Shown piece after piece: positions 23,630-35,954 of a stretch of DNA of 64,000 nucleotides. Positions within the stretch are counted from its first letter, which is position 1; every line of letters begins with the position of its first letter. This DNA is from Magnolia sinica (taxonomy: Eukaryota > Streptophyta > Magnoliopsida > Magnoliales > Magnoliaceae), in the NCBI RefSeq assembly GCF_029962835.1, contig NC_080578.1, positions 29,033,001-29,097,000 on the forward strand, written 5' to 3'. A model generated the notes under the pieces. That model did not search any database and was not told the DNA's origin. It saw only the letters and a list, made by a program, of their open reading frames with translations. Made by a program: the position numbers and the translations under genes.

Positions 23630-24135
23630 TGTTTATGTATTTGCTCGAAATTAATGGAGCAGACCCAGATATGCATCGGAGCTATCTGTATGAGTGGGGG
23701 TCCCTGGAAGGTGGGAATCGCTGTTATGACCATGATGAAGCTGTCCATTTCCTATGGACAACATTGGAGGGGCCTGGCCATTTAGACAGGCTGTGTTTAT
23801 ATATTTGCTCAAAATTAATGGAGCAGACCCGGATGTGTGTCGGAGGTATCCGGATGAGCGGGGGTCCCTGGAAGGTGAGAACCGCTGTTATGACCATGAT
23901 GAAGTTGTCCATTTCCTATGGACAGCATTGGAGGGGCCTGGCCATTTAGACAGGCTGTGTTTATGTATTTGTTCAAAATTAATGGAACAGACCCGGATGT
24001 GCGTCGGAGCTATCCGGATGAGCGGGGGTCCCTAGAAGGTGGAAACCGTTGTTATGACTATGATAAAGTTGTCCATTTCCTATGGATAATATTTAAGGGG
24101 CCTGGACATTTGGACAAGCCGTGTTTATATCTATA
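23630..24135 (+). repeat. 164-bp tandem repeat, three copies
   Basis: The landmark TGTTTATRTATTTG recurs at 23630, 23794, 23958 and (diverged) 24122, a constant period of 164 bp. The units are over 85% alike by eye. The sequence reads as protein in several frames (GADPDVCRRYPDERGSLEG), which produces overlapping ORFs, but 164 is not a multiple of three so no frame is kept. It directly adjoins the telomere-like block. Confidence 0.9.
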
Positions 24136-24139
24136 TTTG

Positions 24140-26735
24140 CAGGGACCACACCCTTAACCTAAAACCCAAACGTAAACCCGATCTCGAACCCGAATCCGAT
24201 TTTCTAAACCTAAACCTTAACCTATTCTCAAATCCCTAAACCTAAACCTACACCTAATCCTAATCTCAACTCCCTAACTTGAACCTAAACCTAAACTTGA
24301 AAACCCAAACCTATACCCGAACCCGAACCCGATTTCCTAAACCTAAACTTATAACCTTAACTTAAACCTATTCTCAAATCCCAAAACCTATAACCTAAAC
24401 CTAAACCTAAACCCTAACCTATAACCTTAACTTATAACCTTAACCAATAACCTAAACTCAATTCCCTAAACCTAAACCTATAACCTATACTTATAACCTA
24501 AACCTATACCTAAACTTAAAACCTAAAACCTAAACCTAAACCTAAAACCTAAAACCTAAATGTATTCTCAAATTCTTAAACCTAAACCTACACCTAATCT
24601 TAATCTCAACTCCTTAACCTGAACCTAAACTTGAAAACCCAAACCTAAACCCAATCCCGATTTCCTAAACCTAAACCTTAACCTATTTTCAATTGCTTAA
24701 AGCTATTACCTATAACCTAAACCTAAATCTAAAACCTAAATGTATTCTCAAATCCCTAAACCTAAACCTACACCTGATCCTAATCTCAACTCCTTAACCT
24801 AAACCTAAACTTGAAAACGCAAACCTAAATCCGATCCTGATTTCCTAAACCTAAACCTTAACCTACTCTCAATTCCCTAAAGCTATAACCTATAACCTAA
24901 ACCTAAACCTATAACCTAAACCTAAACATAAAACCTAAATGTATTCTCAAATATCTAAACCTAAACCTAAACCTAATCATATTCTCAACTCCTTAACCTA
25001 AACCTAAACTTGAAAACCCAAACCTAAAACTGAACCCGAACCTGAACCCGATTTCCTAAACCTAAACCTTAACCTATTCTCAATTCCCTAAACCGTAACC
25101 TATAACCTAACCTAAACCTAAACCTATAACCCAGACTTATAACCTAAACCTAAACCTATAACCTTAACCTAAATGTAAAACCTAAACCTAAACCTAAACC
25201 TGATCCCGAACCCGAATCTGAATCCCTAAATCCTTAGCCTAAACCTAAAACCCAAACGTAAACCCGATTTCGAACCCGAACCTGATTTCCTATACCTAAA
25301 CCTTAACGTATTCTCAAATCCCTAAACTTAAACCTACACCTAATCCTAATCTCAACTCTCTAATCTAAACCTAAACCTAAACTTGAAAACCCAAACCTAA
25401 ACCTGATCCCGAACCCGAACACGATTTCCTAAACCTAAACTTATAACCTTAACCTAAACCTATTCTCAAATCTCAAAACCTATAACCTAAACCTAAACCT
25501 TAACCTATAACCTAAACTATAAACTAAAACCTAAACCTAAACCTAAAACCTAAATGTATTCTCAAATCTCTAAACCTAAACCTACACCTAATCCTAATCT
25601 CAAATCCCTAACCTAAACCTAAACCTAAACTTGAAAACCCAAACCTAAACCCGAACTCGATTTCCTAAACCTAAACCTTAACCTATTCTCAATTCCTTAA
25701 AGCTATAACCTATAACCTATAACATATAACCTTAACCTAAACCTATAACCTATAACCTTAACTTAAACCAAAACCTATAAATTAAACCTTAACCCATAAC
25801 CTATAACCTATAACATAAACTTATAACAGATAACCTAACCTTAACTTTAACCTAAAACCTAAACCTAAACATAAAACCTAAATGTATTCTCAAATCCCTA
25901 AACCTAAACCTACACCTAATCCTAATCTCAACTCCCTAACCTAAACCTAAACCTAAACTTGAAAACTCAAACCTAAACCCGATCCCGAACCCGAACCTGA
26001 TTTCTTAAACCTAAACCTTAACCTATTCTCAATTCCCTAAAGCTATAACCTATAACCTACATCTAAACCTAACCTAAACCTATAACCTTAACCTAAACCT
26101 AAAACCTAAACCTAAACCTAAAACCTAAATGTATTCTCAAATCCTTAAACCTAAACATACACCTAATCCTAATCTCAATTCCTTAACCTAAACCTAAACT
26201 TGAAAACCCAAACTAAACCCGATCTCAAACCCGAAGCCGATTTCCTAAACCTAAACCTTAACCTATTTTTAATTCCCTAAAGCTTTAACCTATAACCTAT
26301 AACCCATAACCTAAACCTAAACCTAAAACCTAAACCTAAACCTTAACTTAAACCTAAACCAAAACCCATAACCTATAACCTATAACCTAAACTTATAACC
26401 TATAACCTAACCTTAACCTAAACCTAAAACCTAAACCTAAAACCTAAAACCTAAACTTAAACCTAAAACCTAAATGTATTCTCAAATCCCTAAACCTAAA
26501 CCTACACCTAATCCTAATCTTAACTCCCTAACCTAAACCTAAACCTAAACTTGAAAACCCAAACCTAAACCCGATCCTGAACCTGAAACCGATTTCCTAA
26601 ACCTAAACCTTAACCTATTCTCAATTCCCTAAAGCTATAACTTATAACCTATAACCTAAACCTAACATAAACCTATAACCTTAACCTAAACCTAAAACCT
26701 AAACCTAAACTTATGACCTTAACCTAAACCTAGGT
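24140..26735 (+). repeat. Degenerate telomere-like repeat block
   Basis: About 2.6 kb are built from CCTAAA hexamers with variants CCCTAAA, CCTTAA, CCTATAA and CCCGAA. The plant telomere unit CCCTAAA is present but a minority. There is higher-order organisation: the phrase TGTATTCTCAAAT recurs at about 24561, 24741, 24940, 25555, 25883, 26130 and 26475. Each is followed by TACACCTAATCCTAATCTCA and later AACCCGA-rich and AAAGCTATAACC segments. Spacing varies from about 180 to 615 bp. It lies inside CACTA-1 between coiled-coil/SMC2 fragments, so it is interstitial. Confidence 0.92.
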
Positions 26736-26931
26736 TTTGAGTTTAAAAGTCCATCCTAGGTTTGAACACATAACTCATGTTGGATTTTGCCATAGTCTAG
26801 AAGATTTGTAGGTACATTTTTGATTTCTTCATATATAAGTGTTTTTTTTTTTTTTTTTTGTCTTTCTTCCTTTTGATATGTGTACAAAGGCATGCTTGTT
26901 TGATTGTGTCTACAAATGCTATTTTATATAG

Positions 26932-27120
26932 ACTGACAAGCTAAAGAAGTCAGTGGAGGATGAAATTCATTTTCTCAAGGGAAGGGTTTCAAAACTTGAA
27001 AGTGATCTTGTGTCGAAGTCCACAGAAGTTACATCTGCAGTTTCAAGGAAAGAAGAAGCTCTATCTTCTGCATTTGATGAAATTGACCGTCTAAAGGAAG
27101 AAAATTCTGTAAAAATGTGA
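26932..27120 (+). pseudogene. Coiled-coil exon fragment, unidentified
   Basis: After an ATATAG acceptor 62 codons are open to a TGA at 27118-27120, reading TDKLKKSVEDEIHFLKGRVS, then KLESDLVSKSTEV, EEALSSAFDEIDRLKEENSV. Strong heptads indicate a coiled coil. The style (REALASA.EI..LKEEN) recalls kinesin or myosin-like tails; a KIN-7 group kinesin is possible, not shown. Sense to CACTA-1. Confidence 0.4.
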
Positions 27121-27399
27121 CCATTATTGAATGAATATGGAGGGTGTTTACTGTGTTGGAGTGTATTTGTTTCTTCCACATGAGGGCACGCCTTAGTTGT
27201 AATTCTTATGATAGGTTGAGCAAAATGAAGTATTGTTTATTTAGAAATGTGAACGTAGGATGCATTGTATGATTTGATTGCTATTTGTAATAAATGCATC
27301 ATTTTTTTTCTGATTGCATTTTATGTACTATTTCTATCAACATTAAGCTTAGATGAGTTATCAATCACAGAAGGTTCTTGCAATGGAAACAGGTCGTAT

Positions 27400-27795
27400 T
27401 ATTACAATTTTAAAAAAATAGCCACAAATATAATTTGTAGCTATAGTTACGGCTTTTGTCCATAGCTATTGGTATCTATTGCTACGGATATTACTGGTGC
27501 TATTGGTATCTATTGCTATGGATAAAATCCCTTTTGCTACAGATATGATCCATGGCACTTCTGTCACTATTGGTGGGGTAGCTAAAGGTATTGTTACGGA
27601 TATAATCCATAGCTATTGGTATCTATTGCTACGGATTATATCCGTAGCTATTGGTATTTATTGCTATGGATATAATCCGTAGCTATACCTTTAGCTACCC
27701 ACCAATAGCGACGGACGTGCTACAGATCATATTCGTAGCAAAAGGGCTCTTGCTACAGTTTTTGGCCGTAGCCTTTGCCCGTTTTTCTTGTAGTG
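27400..27795 (+). repeat. CACTA-1 3' subterminal array and terminal repeat
   Basis: At least ten copies, in both orientations, of GCTACGGATATAATCCGTAG or half-units (GCTACGG, ATCCGTAGCTAT), ending in the terminal TTGTAGTG at 27795. It also holds a longer inverted pair, TAGCTAAAGGTA near 27580 and TACCTTTAGCTACC near 27690. Confidence 0.85.
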
Positions 27796-30700
27796 GTACC
27801 AAGGGTATGCAATGCAATAAGGCTTAAACAGTCGATGCCAATGCAAATGTGAAGTAATGCCAGTGCTCATATCCAGTCCACATATTAAGCACAGTTTCAT
27901 CATAAGGAATCTACCGGGGTCAAGTGCACTGTAGGATGATTGCCGTTTGACAGACCCACACAGTCAAACGAGCATAAGAGACCTCACTACCTACCTGTGG
28001 ATGGCCAATCACCAGCGAGACTCGATGGTAGCGGACCATTCACGAGCTGGTCAGATTCAGTTTAGCAATGTCCCCTCACTTAGGCAGATAAGGCCACATC
28101 CCATCTCAACTGACTTCATGATAGTGGGAGACATGGCCTAACGGTGTAAGGCACTCAGACGCTCATGTTTTCCACCCGGTTACAGCGTTAAGGCATCTTC
28201 TCGGTACCCTGAAAGTTTAGAGGCTTTCACCAGGGGCATCCAATGCACCTCAAATGCTCGAATAGTGTTTCCGATATCCACAAACGGCTACCCACGATAT
28301 ATCAGTGGAGGCATCGGCCCTGATGAAGCAAGGGCAAATAATATCCATGAAATGTAATGTCGGATGCATGAGTCGCACATACCAATCATGCATCAGTTCC
28401 AAGCACTCAACGTGCACAAGAGGGGAAACTTCATTCCTCAGGGAAACTATCACGTTTTCCCAATGACCACGCACAATGCAATCAAATCACACAATGATGC
28501 ACATGGGTCATAAGGGTGTACTAGGTGTGCCATACGGTGATGATGTCGTAGTATACGCCTCCTTTCCAAGGAGGGACTAAGTCTAGGTACTTAGACAAAT
28601 TCTCTAAGCAGTCATCCTCTAGTGGGGGCCCAATAGTTTGGGGTAGCCCACAAGGCTAAGGAGAACAATAACATGGGCCTAAATAGATGAACAGTCCTAG
28701 CAAGGGTCTATGATGGGCCTTTAACCACCCATAGAAACCCATGGGCCTACCTCAGGGCCACCAATGTGGACATCCAACCACAACTGGTCCCCAAGAGGTG
28801 GTCCATCTCTAATCAATCGCGGATTAAGGCCCAAGGCCTATTCCAATACATGGATCTCGTGAGCAACACACATAGCCCAACCCATAAGCAATATCATGGA
28901 CCCATATGGAAGTTTTGGGCCCAAACACAAGGGTCATTAGTCCACATATTGTAGTGGGCCTAGTGGGCAGCCCATTACTCAAAGCACCTGTGCAAATTCT
29001 CATGTGTAAGTCAAGTGAGTTGGGCCTACAACCCGACCCAAGTATAAAGTTGATTTGGTGGGAAACCAAGGCCCCGACCACTTGTCTAATCTGGCCCATA
29101 AACCCAACACAATAATATGGAAAAGTGGCCCAAAGGTCCAATTGGCCTATCAAGAGAGTTCCAACCCTTATGGGCCTAAAGAGTCCAAAAACTTGATACA
29201 TACATGGACCTATTAACATCCAACTATGGTAGGCCTAAAAAATAAGCATTAATTAAGCCTAAAATTAGGGGATTCTAAGCATGATTTTATTCCTTCTAAG
29301 TACTCACAATGTGGTGGGCCCCACTTCTCAAATTTCAGCCCAAAGGCCAAGCATAATTATAACACATTGCTCGATTTTTTTAACTCAATAAGTTTATGGG
29401 CCTGTTGGAGCCTAGAACTGATCCATTTGATTAGGACATTGGTCCAAGTAGTCCAGCCATCAAGTCAGAGGGCCCCACCATATAGGATTACATCACATTA
29501 ATTGGGGAAAAAGGTGGGCCACACTACTGGACCAAGGTCCAGCAGGTAGTCCACATGGGCCTGGGCGTCCCGATGGGCTGGACTCCCAGCACTTGTGCTA
29601 GGAAAAAGGTGGGCCCCACCCTGGGTACTCCACATTCGGATGAACCATACTTAAGTGGGCCACACAAAAGAAGGCCAGAGGGATAAAACACACATCATGG
29701 TGGGCCCCAAAATGGGGTGGACGGCCAGCCCATGCTAGACGCCCCAGCCTTGGGCGTCTTGCCTGGTGGGCCGGTCTAGCCCTTGCCAAAAATTCCTCGG
29801 TGGTCTGTTGGACCCGAAATTTGATAGATGGGTCCTAGCAGGGGTGGGCCATCTTCAATTAAAATTTTGGATTTTTCTGAGTTAGGGAAGTATTTTTGTG
29901 AATTAAGAGAAAACAGACTGTCCAAAAATCTGGTTAGTGCAGAATTATGGTTAACCTTGTTTTGAGCACCCAATGGGGTGGGCCCAAGATCTCCAAAAAT
30001 TGGGAAAAATTGATTTTAACATCCCCACATATGTATACTAAAAGGTAGGGTCTACAAAAGTGGCCTACCAATACAAAAAATGTTTTATATTTTAAGATTT
30101 CCAAACTGACATGTTGCTGGATAGTCCAGAAAATCTGGACTGTATACCCCACTTGGGCCACACCTTTGGGACCTCAGTCAAGGTCAGATGGGGCTAAAAT
30201 TTGGGGGACATCTAAGTGAGGTCCCCACATTTAAGAAAAGTATATTTGAATGGTAGAAAAGGTCCCCCAATCAGTCCCAAAATCTGGTTCAAAAATAACC
30301 AGACACTGTCCAGAAAATTTCTGGACAGCAACATATACATGGAATATACTAAGCATATGAGTCAAATAAAGGGGAGATTACCCCATAAATTTAGTGCCAT
30401 GGTCCACCTTAGTTGACTCCACAATTATCCAGGCCATATCCCCATCCAAAAACCCATTACATGCATCACATATGGGGGAAATGGGGCACCAATGTCTCAA
30501 GTATGGACAACACAGGGCGTCCACAATGTTTGGACGGTCTGGATGTTGCAAAGCCTCTAAGTGGGCCACACACCTCAAAGATCAGGTCATGAGGATAGGG
30601 AAAACAAAGAAAAGGAAGAAAGAAAGTAAGATTCGGCCACAAGAGGATCTCCACCACCATTGAGGCCCTCCCTTCATCACAAACATTACACCTTCCACTA

Positions 30701-32399
30701 TATTCATTTACAAGTTACATCATAGACATGCATGTAATAAAATTTCAGATCTAAGGTGGAGATGACCCTACAAGAACATGGATTAAAAGAAAAAGCCATG
30801 ATGGGGTCTATGGAGAATGGCCCCATTCATGGAATCGTGCATGTAAGGAAGATGGGCCATAGGCCTCATCCATGGAGACTTGGGGGCCTCCACCATCATT
30901 TGGTGGGCCCCACAAGCTCCTCAAGGTAGGAATGAAAAGATCTAAGAAGGAAGAAAAAAATCCTAAACTAAAAACACCCACCTCAATAGTTCTTCACCAA
31001 ACACCTACCAATGGACTTCTATGCTTCATGCTTCAAGGATCAATGACTAAGATTGGAGATGGAAGGTTAGATAAGGGGGTTTTTGAGGGTATAAGGGGTT
31101 GGAGATTAGGAGAAGGGTGGGACGTTCCAAGGGTAGAGAGGGAAAAGGAGAGATGAGAAGGAGAGAGGAAGGGAGAGAAATGAATGAAATTGCTAGCAAG
31201 AGAGAGTTTTATGCAATGTAATGATTGTTTTGCTAGGAAAGAGGGATATGATCTTCTCCTCTCTCTCTAGAGAAGAGAAATTCTAAAATTTCAGATTTAG
31301 GGAAGTGGAAAAAGTAGCTTTTGCATGGGAGGTAGAAAAAGGAGCTCTCTTGGATAGAGAACTCATGATCACTTACTAGCTAGGTAGGGCTAGGGACCTA
31401 GTCTAATCTACCTACCTTAAAATGGCTAGGGTGATGAAACCTATGCTTAGGGATTTGCACCAAATCCTAGGTGGGCCCTACAATCACGATCAATGGCCTA
31501 GAATGATTACGGCCCACATCTTAAGATCTACAACTCAGATGGACGCACGAGACGCGGACAAGATGGCGTAGGTTTCGGGTCTATCTGAGTCGGGTCGATG
31601 TGACCATACTCAAGAACGACCGCAAATACTTCTCGAAGGTCGCGGGTCACTGGGATTCGACCAGTAGGACCATGTGACCTAAAGAAACGGCAAGCATACT
31701 TGGGTTAGGGTCTTACAGTATTACTCCTTAGCTATAAACCAATAACAGAAAATGGCAATGCATCAATGGGAATTTAATAGTTTCTCCTATGCTTTACTAC
31801 TAGGTTCTTTTTTTTTCCTTTCTTTCATTCTTTCCTTAAAAAATAAAAATAAAATTCCATGTTATGGAGAGTATGAACACCTTCACATTTTCATTTTGTT
31901 TCTTAAGTACAATGAAAATCAATTTTTCACATTCATAGAAATGGGACATTGATAATAAATTACTACATTAGTAGTGAAGAAAAGAAAAATGAAAGCAAAA
32001 AAAAATGATCCTAGGCACAAGGTCACCCTGAACATGTCCTTGTGCACCTGATTGGCATAGGGGTAGTCCAAAGCTAGGTGATCTATACTGTTGAATTGTC
32101 GGAACCATCATCAACACATTTAATAAGCCATCCACCTGTTAAAAGGGATGAACCAAAGGCTTATTAAAGAAGCGGGTAGTGATGGATATTGGAGCAGAAA
32201 TTGTTCATTGTGAAATACCCAGTGAGATGTGAGCTACACTTAACTTTTTGGAAGGTGGTAATGGTAGCAACTGGAGCTGATTTCTCAAGCATGCGACCAT
32301 TACAACTAAGCACTTCCCAGGAACCACCCCTACATGCCTTGAAAAGCTTGAGAAATGCCAAGGTGATTCATGCAAGAAGATCCATAAGGAGATTTGCAG

Positions 32400-33347
32400 C
32401 ACGTGTCAACATGGCATGTGCGAATATATGGGCCATTCATCAGAAGGAACCCACCATGAATGTGAACTGAGCTCCTGATTTGTTGCATCTTCTTGAACGC
32501 ACAATAGCCCAATATGGATGCATCTCAGCAAATCTTCAGTGGGGCATGCCTCTGCGATCAATGGATTGATCAATTCCAAGCACTTTCCTTCACACCATAG
32601 TGCCCATGCCTGTAAATTTACATTTCACAGAATCCCAATTAAAATTGCTTAACAGCAAAAACACTACTAGAAGAGATTACAAAAGTTCAGGCTGGCAATA
32701 GGCTAAGCCTGTCCTGGCCGGTCCATTTATAGTCGTTAAACAGAAGAGAAAAAGCCTTATTAGGAAGCTAGCTGAAATTGGATCTATTTCATATCTGATT
32801 ATAAAAATGGGCCATCTGAGGCCTGCCCCACCTGAGCATAAACTCAATTCATTTTACCAAGAATTCGAAGCCCAGAAAAGGGAAACCTACATAAGTGACA
32901 AGGCTCTGGGCATCTTTGGGGAAATGTAGATTGCTGTTTTTTTTCCCACTTACAATCTCTGGCAGTAAGACGCCGAAGCTAAACACATCAGACTTCACTG
33001 AAAACAACCCTGCCATTGCATACTCAGGAGCCATGTATCCACTATATCCCATCAAAGTAGCAATAAAAAAGTTACAAGTCTAACATGTGTGTAAGCGGGT
33101 AGAAGTTAAAAGCAACAAAAAGTTAATACTATAATATTGTTAACTAAAATGAGATGAAATCAGTTTTAGGCATTCACCAAATAGGACCTAAGCATTTACA
33201 TGATTTTACGACTCTTGGGTAGAAGTTTACCTTCTTGCGGTGTCTTCCTCCTGCATTTATAGCAGCATAAGCTTGAACCCAAGATGGCCACTCCTGCAAA
33301 TGCCAACAGGCTAGCAAGGATCGCAGTTTTTGATGCTCTATCATCCC
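32400..33347 (-). pseudogene. Receptor-like kinase fragment (CRK or S-domain class)
   Basis: Three exon remnants in order on the minus strand. Exon 33231-33347 encodes a membrane segment (ASLLAFAGVAILGSSLCCYK) and a basic stop-transfer, with acceptor and GTAAAC donor. Exon about 32887-33055 encodes kinase subdomains [26 protein letters not shown], then [16 protein letters not shown]. Exon from 32609 encodes subdomains X-XI with LELINPLIAEACPTEDLLRC and IHIGLLCVQEDA. Exons for the ATP site and catalytic loop, which should lie between 33231 and 33055, are missing. The family is a cysteine-rich (DUF26) or G-type lectin receptor kinase; the fragment cannot decide. It is sense with CACTA-2. Confidence 0.85.
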
Positions 33348-33350
33348 CTG

Positions 33351-35435
33351 TTTTTAACAGTAAATTCTTTCCATTTCAATAGCAATTTTACAACCGGTCA
33401 GCTCTGCATGTCAACATACACTTCCAAATTCTCCCTGGAAACCGGTTTATTAAATATAAAATCTAACCATTCCTTATGTATTACTATGCCAACTCTAACA
33501 TTACCTGGAAAACATAAAAACCTAGGAATGAACTCCACATCAACCAAACAAGTATTTTAAAGCTATTTTTAAGATCTCGAGCGTTATGGGATGCCAAATG
33601 GTTTACTTCTTTTTATGATGTTATGATGTGGTTATGATAATGGCGTTGGTGATGGTGGTGATTAATGATTTACTATTTTCTTTTCTTTTTTCTTTCTTTT
33701 TGATGTGGTTATGATAATGGCCCCACTGCTATGCATCTCAAACAGAGGAGAGATGTTGTAATTATGTACATTTTATGTACAGATTTTATTCATAACTGAC
33801 AAGCAAATGGAATTATCTAGTGATGAGTTGCTTCTTTTGCTAAACTATTATAATATTCCTTTCTTTTTTCTTTTAAAATGTTAATTTATTAAGGAAGATT
33901 ACCATTACCAAACAACAGATAATTATAGAACTACCATAAACAATTGAAGAAACTACAGAAAAGCGTACAGAGATATTTTTTTAAAATTCCAAAATGTGAA
34001 AAAAAAAAAAAAAAAGAGTAGTTCTTTAGAAATGAAACAATTCCAAAAGGAGAAAAAAAAATGGCAAGGCCCTCCTGTCAATGAAATTGTTTGACCTTAT
34101 GCTTTAAAACTAAAGCACAAAGAGGCCCACAAAGAATTCATACAGTTTTGAACACTTCAAAGCGTATACAAATTGGCACCATTCTACCCTCTTCAATTGA
34201 ATTAATGAAAATCAAAATTCATCTTTCTAGCTAGATTAACTGGTTATGATGCCTACTCTGCCAGGGAAAGACCGGGTTAGAGTCCAGTCAAGGGTCTCCT
34301 GCTGGAACTATGTAGCAGGTTATGGCCACCTATTCTCTGGGGACCCCAAGTGGGTCCAACCACAAAAGGAAAAAGGAAAAAAGAAAAAAGAAAGAACTCT
34401 AACGAAGCAGCTACACTTTCCAAAAAAAAATACGAGCTTCTTTCATAATCAATGAAATTTAGAGATCAAGAGCAAAACAAGGTACAAATATCCATCACGG
34501 AAGAATGTGAATTTTAAACAATGTTAAACATTTCAACGCATTGGAAACTTTAAGCAGATGTATTGCCATGGTGGAAATTGTTCACAGATTGTATTCAAGA
34601 TTTTCTGGTGAGAAAAGTAAACTGTACCTTTCACAGCTCCATACGGCAAAGAGGATCGCTAACAGCCGACATTTATAATTGGAGTTTCTTCAACGTCGCA
34701 AGGAACTGTGAGCCATCCTCTCTAGTCGAATTTCACTAGGGCTTCCTTCTTTAATGGTTACATTTTCTCCTCAACCTGATCAATTAAAAGGCCCATCACC
34801 TAATCAATGATCCAACAAGAAATTCAAATCACTATTGCCAGCATCCTCATCAATCTAATTAATTAAAAAGGCTCAGCAACTAACCATATTTCTCCAAAAT
34901 TTTGAGCTATTAGAATCAATATCTGTGTTAGAAATACGAACCTTTTTCATATACTTGGATTTCATAATTGAGAATGGTCCAATGCTCTCAGAGCACCGTA
35001 AGTTATAGTGCAGCTGGTTGCATTGGGACACTTAGTCAATTCCTGATCTGTTCATTAGGTCTAACACATGTTTCATGGGCTACTATGATCACACTAATAT
35101 AACAAACGTTAACCATTTGATCAACAGACCCTAAATATAGATGGTCAAGATTATTTACATAAAATAGGTCTACGCAAGAATCTATCCATCTACTTGTTAG
35201 GGCCATCATTGATTGTCTATTAGAATCAATACCTGTGTTAGAAATACGAACCATTTTCATATATACTCGGATTTCATAATTGAAATGGTCCAGTGCTCTT
35301 AGCTCAAGCCTCTCAGGGAAAGATCTCATCCTTGGATTTGATATCTTATATCAAATTTCCGCCCTTCAATGGACACCATCTTGATTAATCCATGAATCTC
35401 ACTTTCTCCCATGGACAAAACTTCTAAACCTCCAT
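33351..35435. other. CACTA-2 interior without recognised genes
   Basis: AT-rich intron-like DNA with homopolymers (A18 near 34000). A near-duplicate phrase occurs at about 34915-34995 and 35220-35300 (GTTAGAAATACGAACC.TTTTCATAT), a local 305-bp spaced duplication. No coding sequence was recognised. Confidence 0.5.
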
Positions 35436-35890
35436 ATGGCACAACCCATGCAACAAATCAAAGCCAACCTAAAAATTAATTGTTGTGCCAACTCCCATTC
35501 AGAATTTGCAGACAAGCACTCTCACCCACTTTGGAAAAACCCAAACATCTTCATCCATCTTCCATTCAAACAGACTGTCCCAATCACTCCAACCACTGGC
35601 AGTCACCAAGGAACGAGTCCTAACCATCTAACTCTAGCCCAAGTATAATTATGAAAGTTACATGGCCAGAAATTGATTGAATCCACATACTCACCGGGCA
35701 TGTGAAGCGTTTTACGTCAACAAACATGTTGAACTGGTCAGAGGAAAACTACGATTGGTTATTAATTACCACGAAGAAGATCCAACAATTTCTGGGTATT
35801 GTAAACTATGTTTCAGATTTCAGTCCCCATGTCACCTATCCTAAACTCAATTCGGGTCAGTCAGTTTTTGGGCGGACCAAACCCAAGTAG
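35436..35890 (+). pseudogene. Endogenous pararetrovirus (Caulimoviridae) reverse-transcriptase remnant
   Basis: Plus-strand sequence shows several motifs of plant pararetrovirus polymerase in shifted frames. About 35500-35660 has HPLWKNPNIFIHLPFKQ and further polymerase-start residues. About 35702-35765 has EAFYVNKH followed by RLVINY. About 35785-35830 has the downstream motif QQFLGIVNYVSDF. Most of the palm, including the catalytic YxDD region, is missing between the last two motifs, and stops and frameshifts occur, so it is dead. Caulimovirids do not encode integrase; such copies enter by host repair. It lies antisense to the CACTA-2 gene fragments, between the leader exon and the kinase. 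Confidence 0.8.
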
Positions 35891-35954
35891 CAGCCACAAC
35901 AGGGATGATTGATATATGATTACAATAACCACAACACAATGTGGTTGCTTACCT

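Larger units (their letters stand above)
2075..27795 (+). mobile_element. CACTA-1 transposon carrying host gene fragments and nested insertions
   Basis: The 5' end CACTACCAAAAAAAGGGGCA pairs with a 3' end TTTGCCCGTTTTTCTTGTAG followed by TG, giving roughly 25-bp imperfect terminal inverted repeats. Flanking trinucleotides are ata and gta, so the duplication matches at two of three positions. The flanks rejoin solo LTR A1 in register, which supports the boundaries independently. Of 25.7 kb, 14.5 kb is solo LTR B with its Copia insert. I found no transposase in it, so it is non-autonomous. It carries SAUR, RRM, coiled-coil and SMC2 fragments, all sense to the element, plus satellite-like DNA. 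Confidence 0.85.
1551..31717 (+). mobile_element. Solo LTR A1, split by CACTA-1 (parts 1551-2074 and 27796-31717)
   Basis: It begins TGTCACGCCCC and ends GTCTTACA, with a near-perfect 5-bp target duplication: ctatt at 1546-1550 and gtatt at 31718-31722. Without the insert the element is about 4.45 kb. Both parts align by eye, in order, with related copies at 43035 and 47467-52093, which confirms that the two parts were once continuous. It has no coding capacity and no second LTR, so it is best read as a very long solo LTR. The Ty3/gypsy affiliation is inferred only from size and the TGTCACGCCCC start. The 27796-31717 part is rich in GTGGGCCC-type low-complexity sequence; ORFs in it are incidental. 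Confidence 0.8.

Noticed and set aside
24140-26735. Chromosome end
   Set aside because: The repeat is degenerate, hexamer-dominated, flanked on both sides by unique and transposon DNA, and internal to CACTA-1.
32662-32685. CACTACTAGAAGAGATTAC, a possible left end of CACTA-2
   Set aside because: It matches the right terminus for eight bases and then only partly. No GCTACGG subterminal motifs follow, and the flanking triplet aaa does not match taa at 36462-36464.
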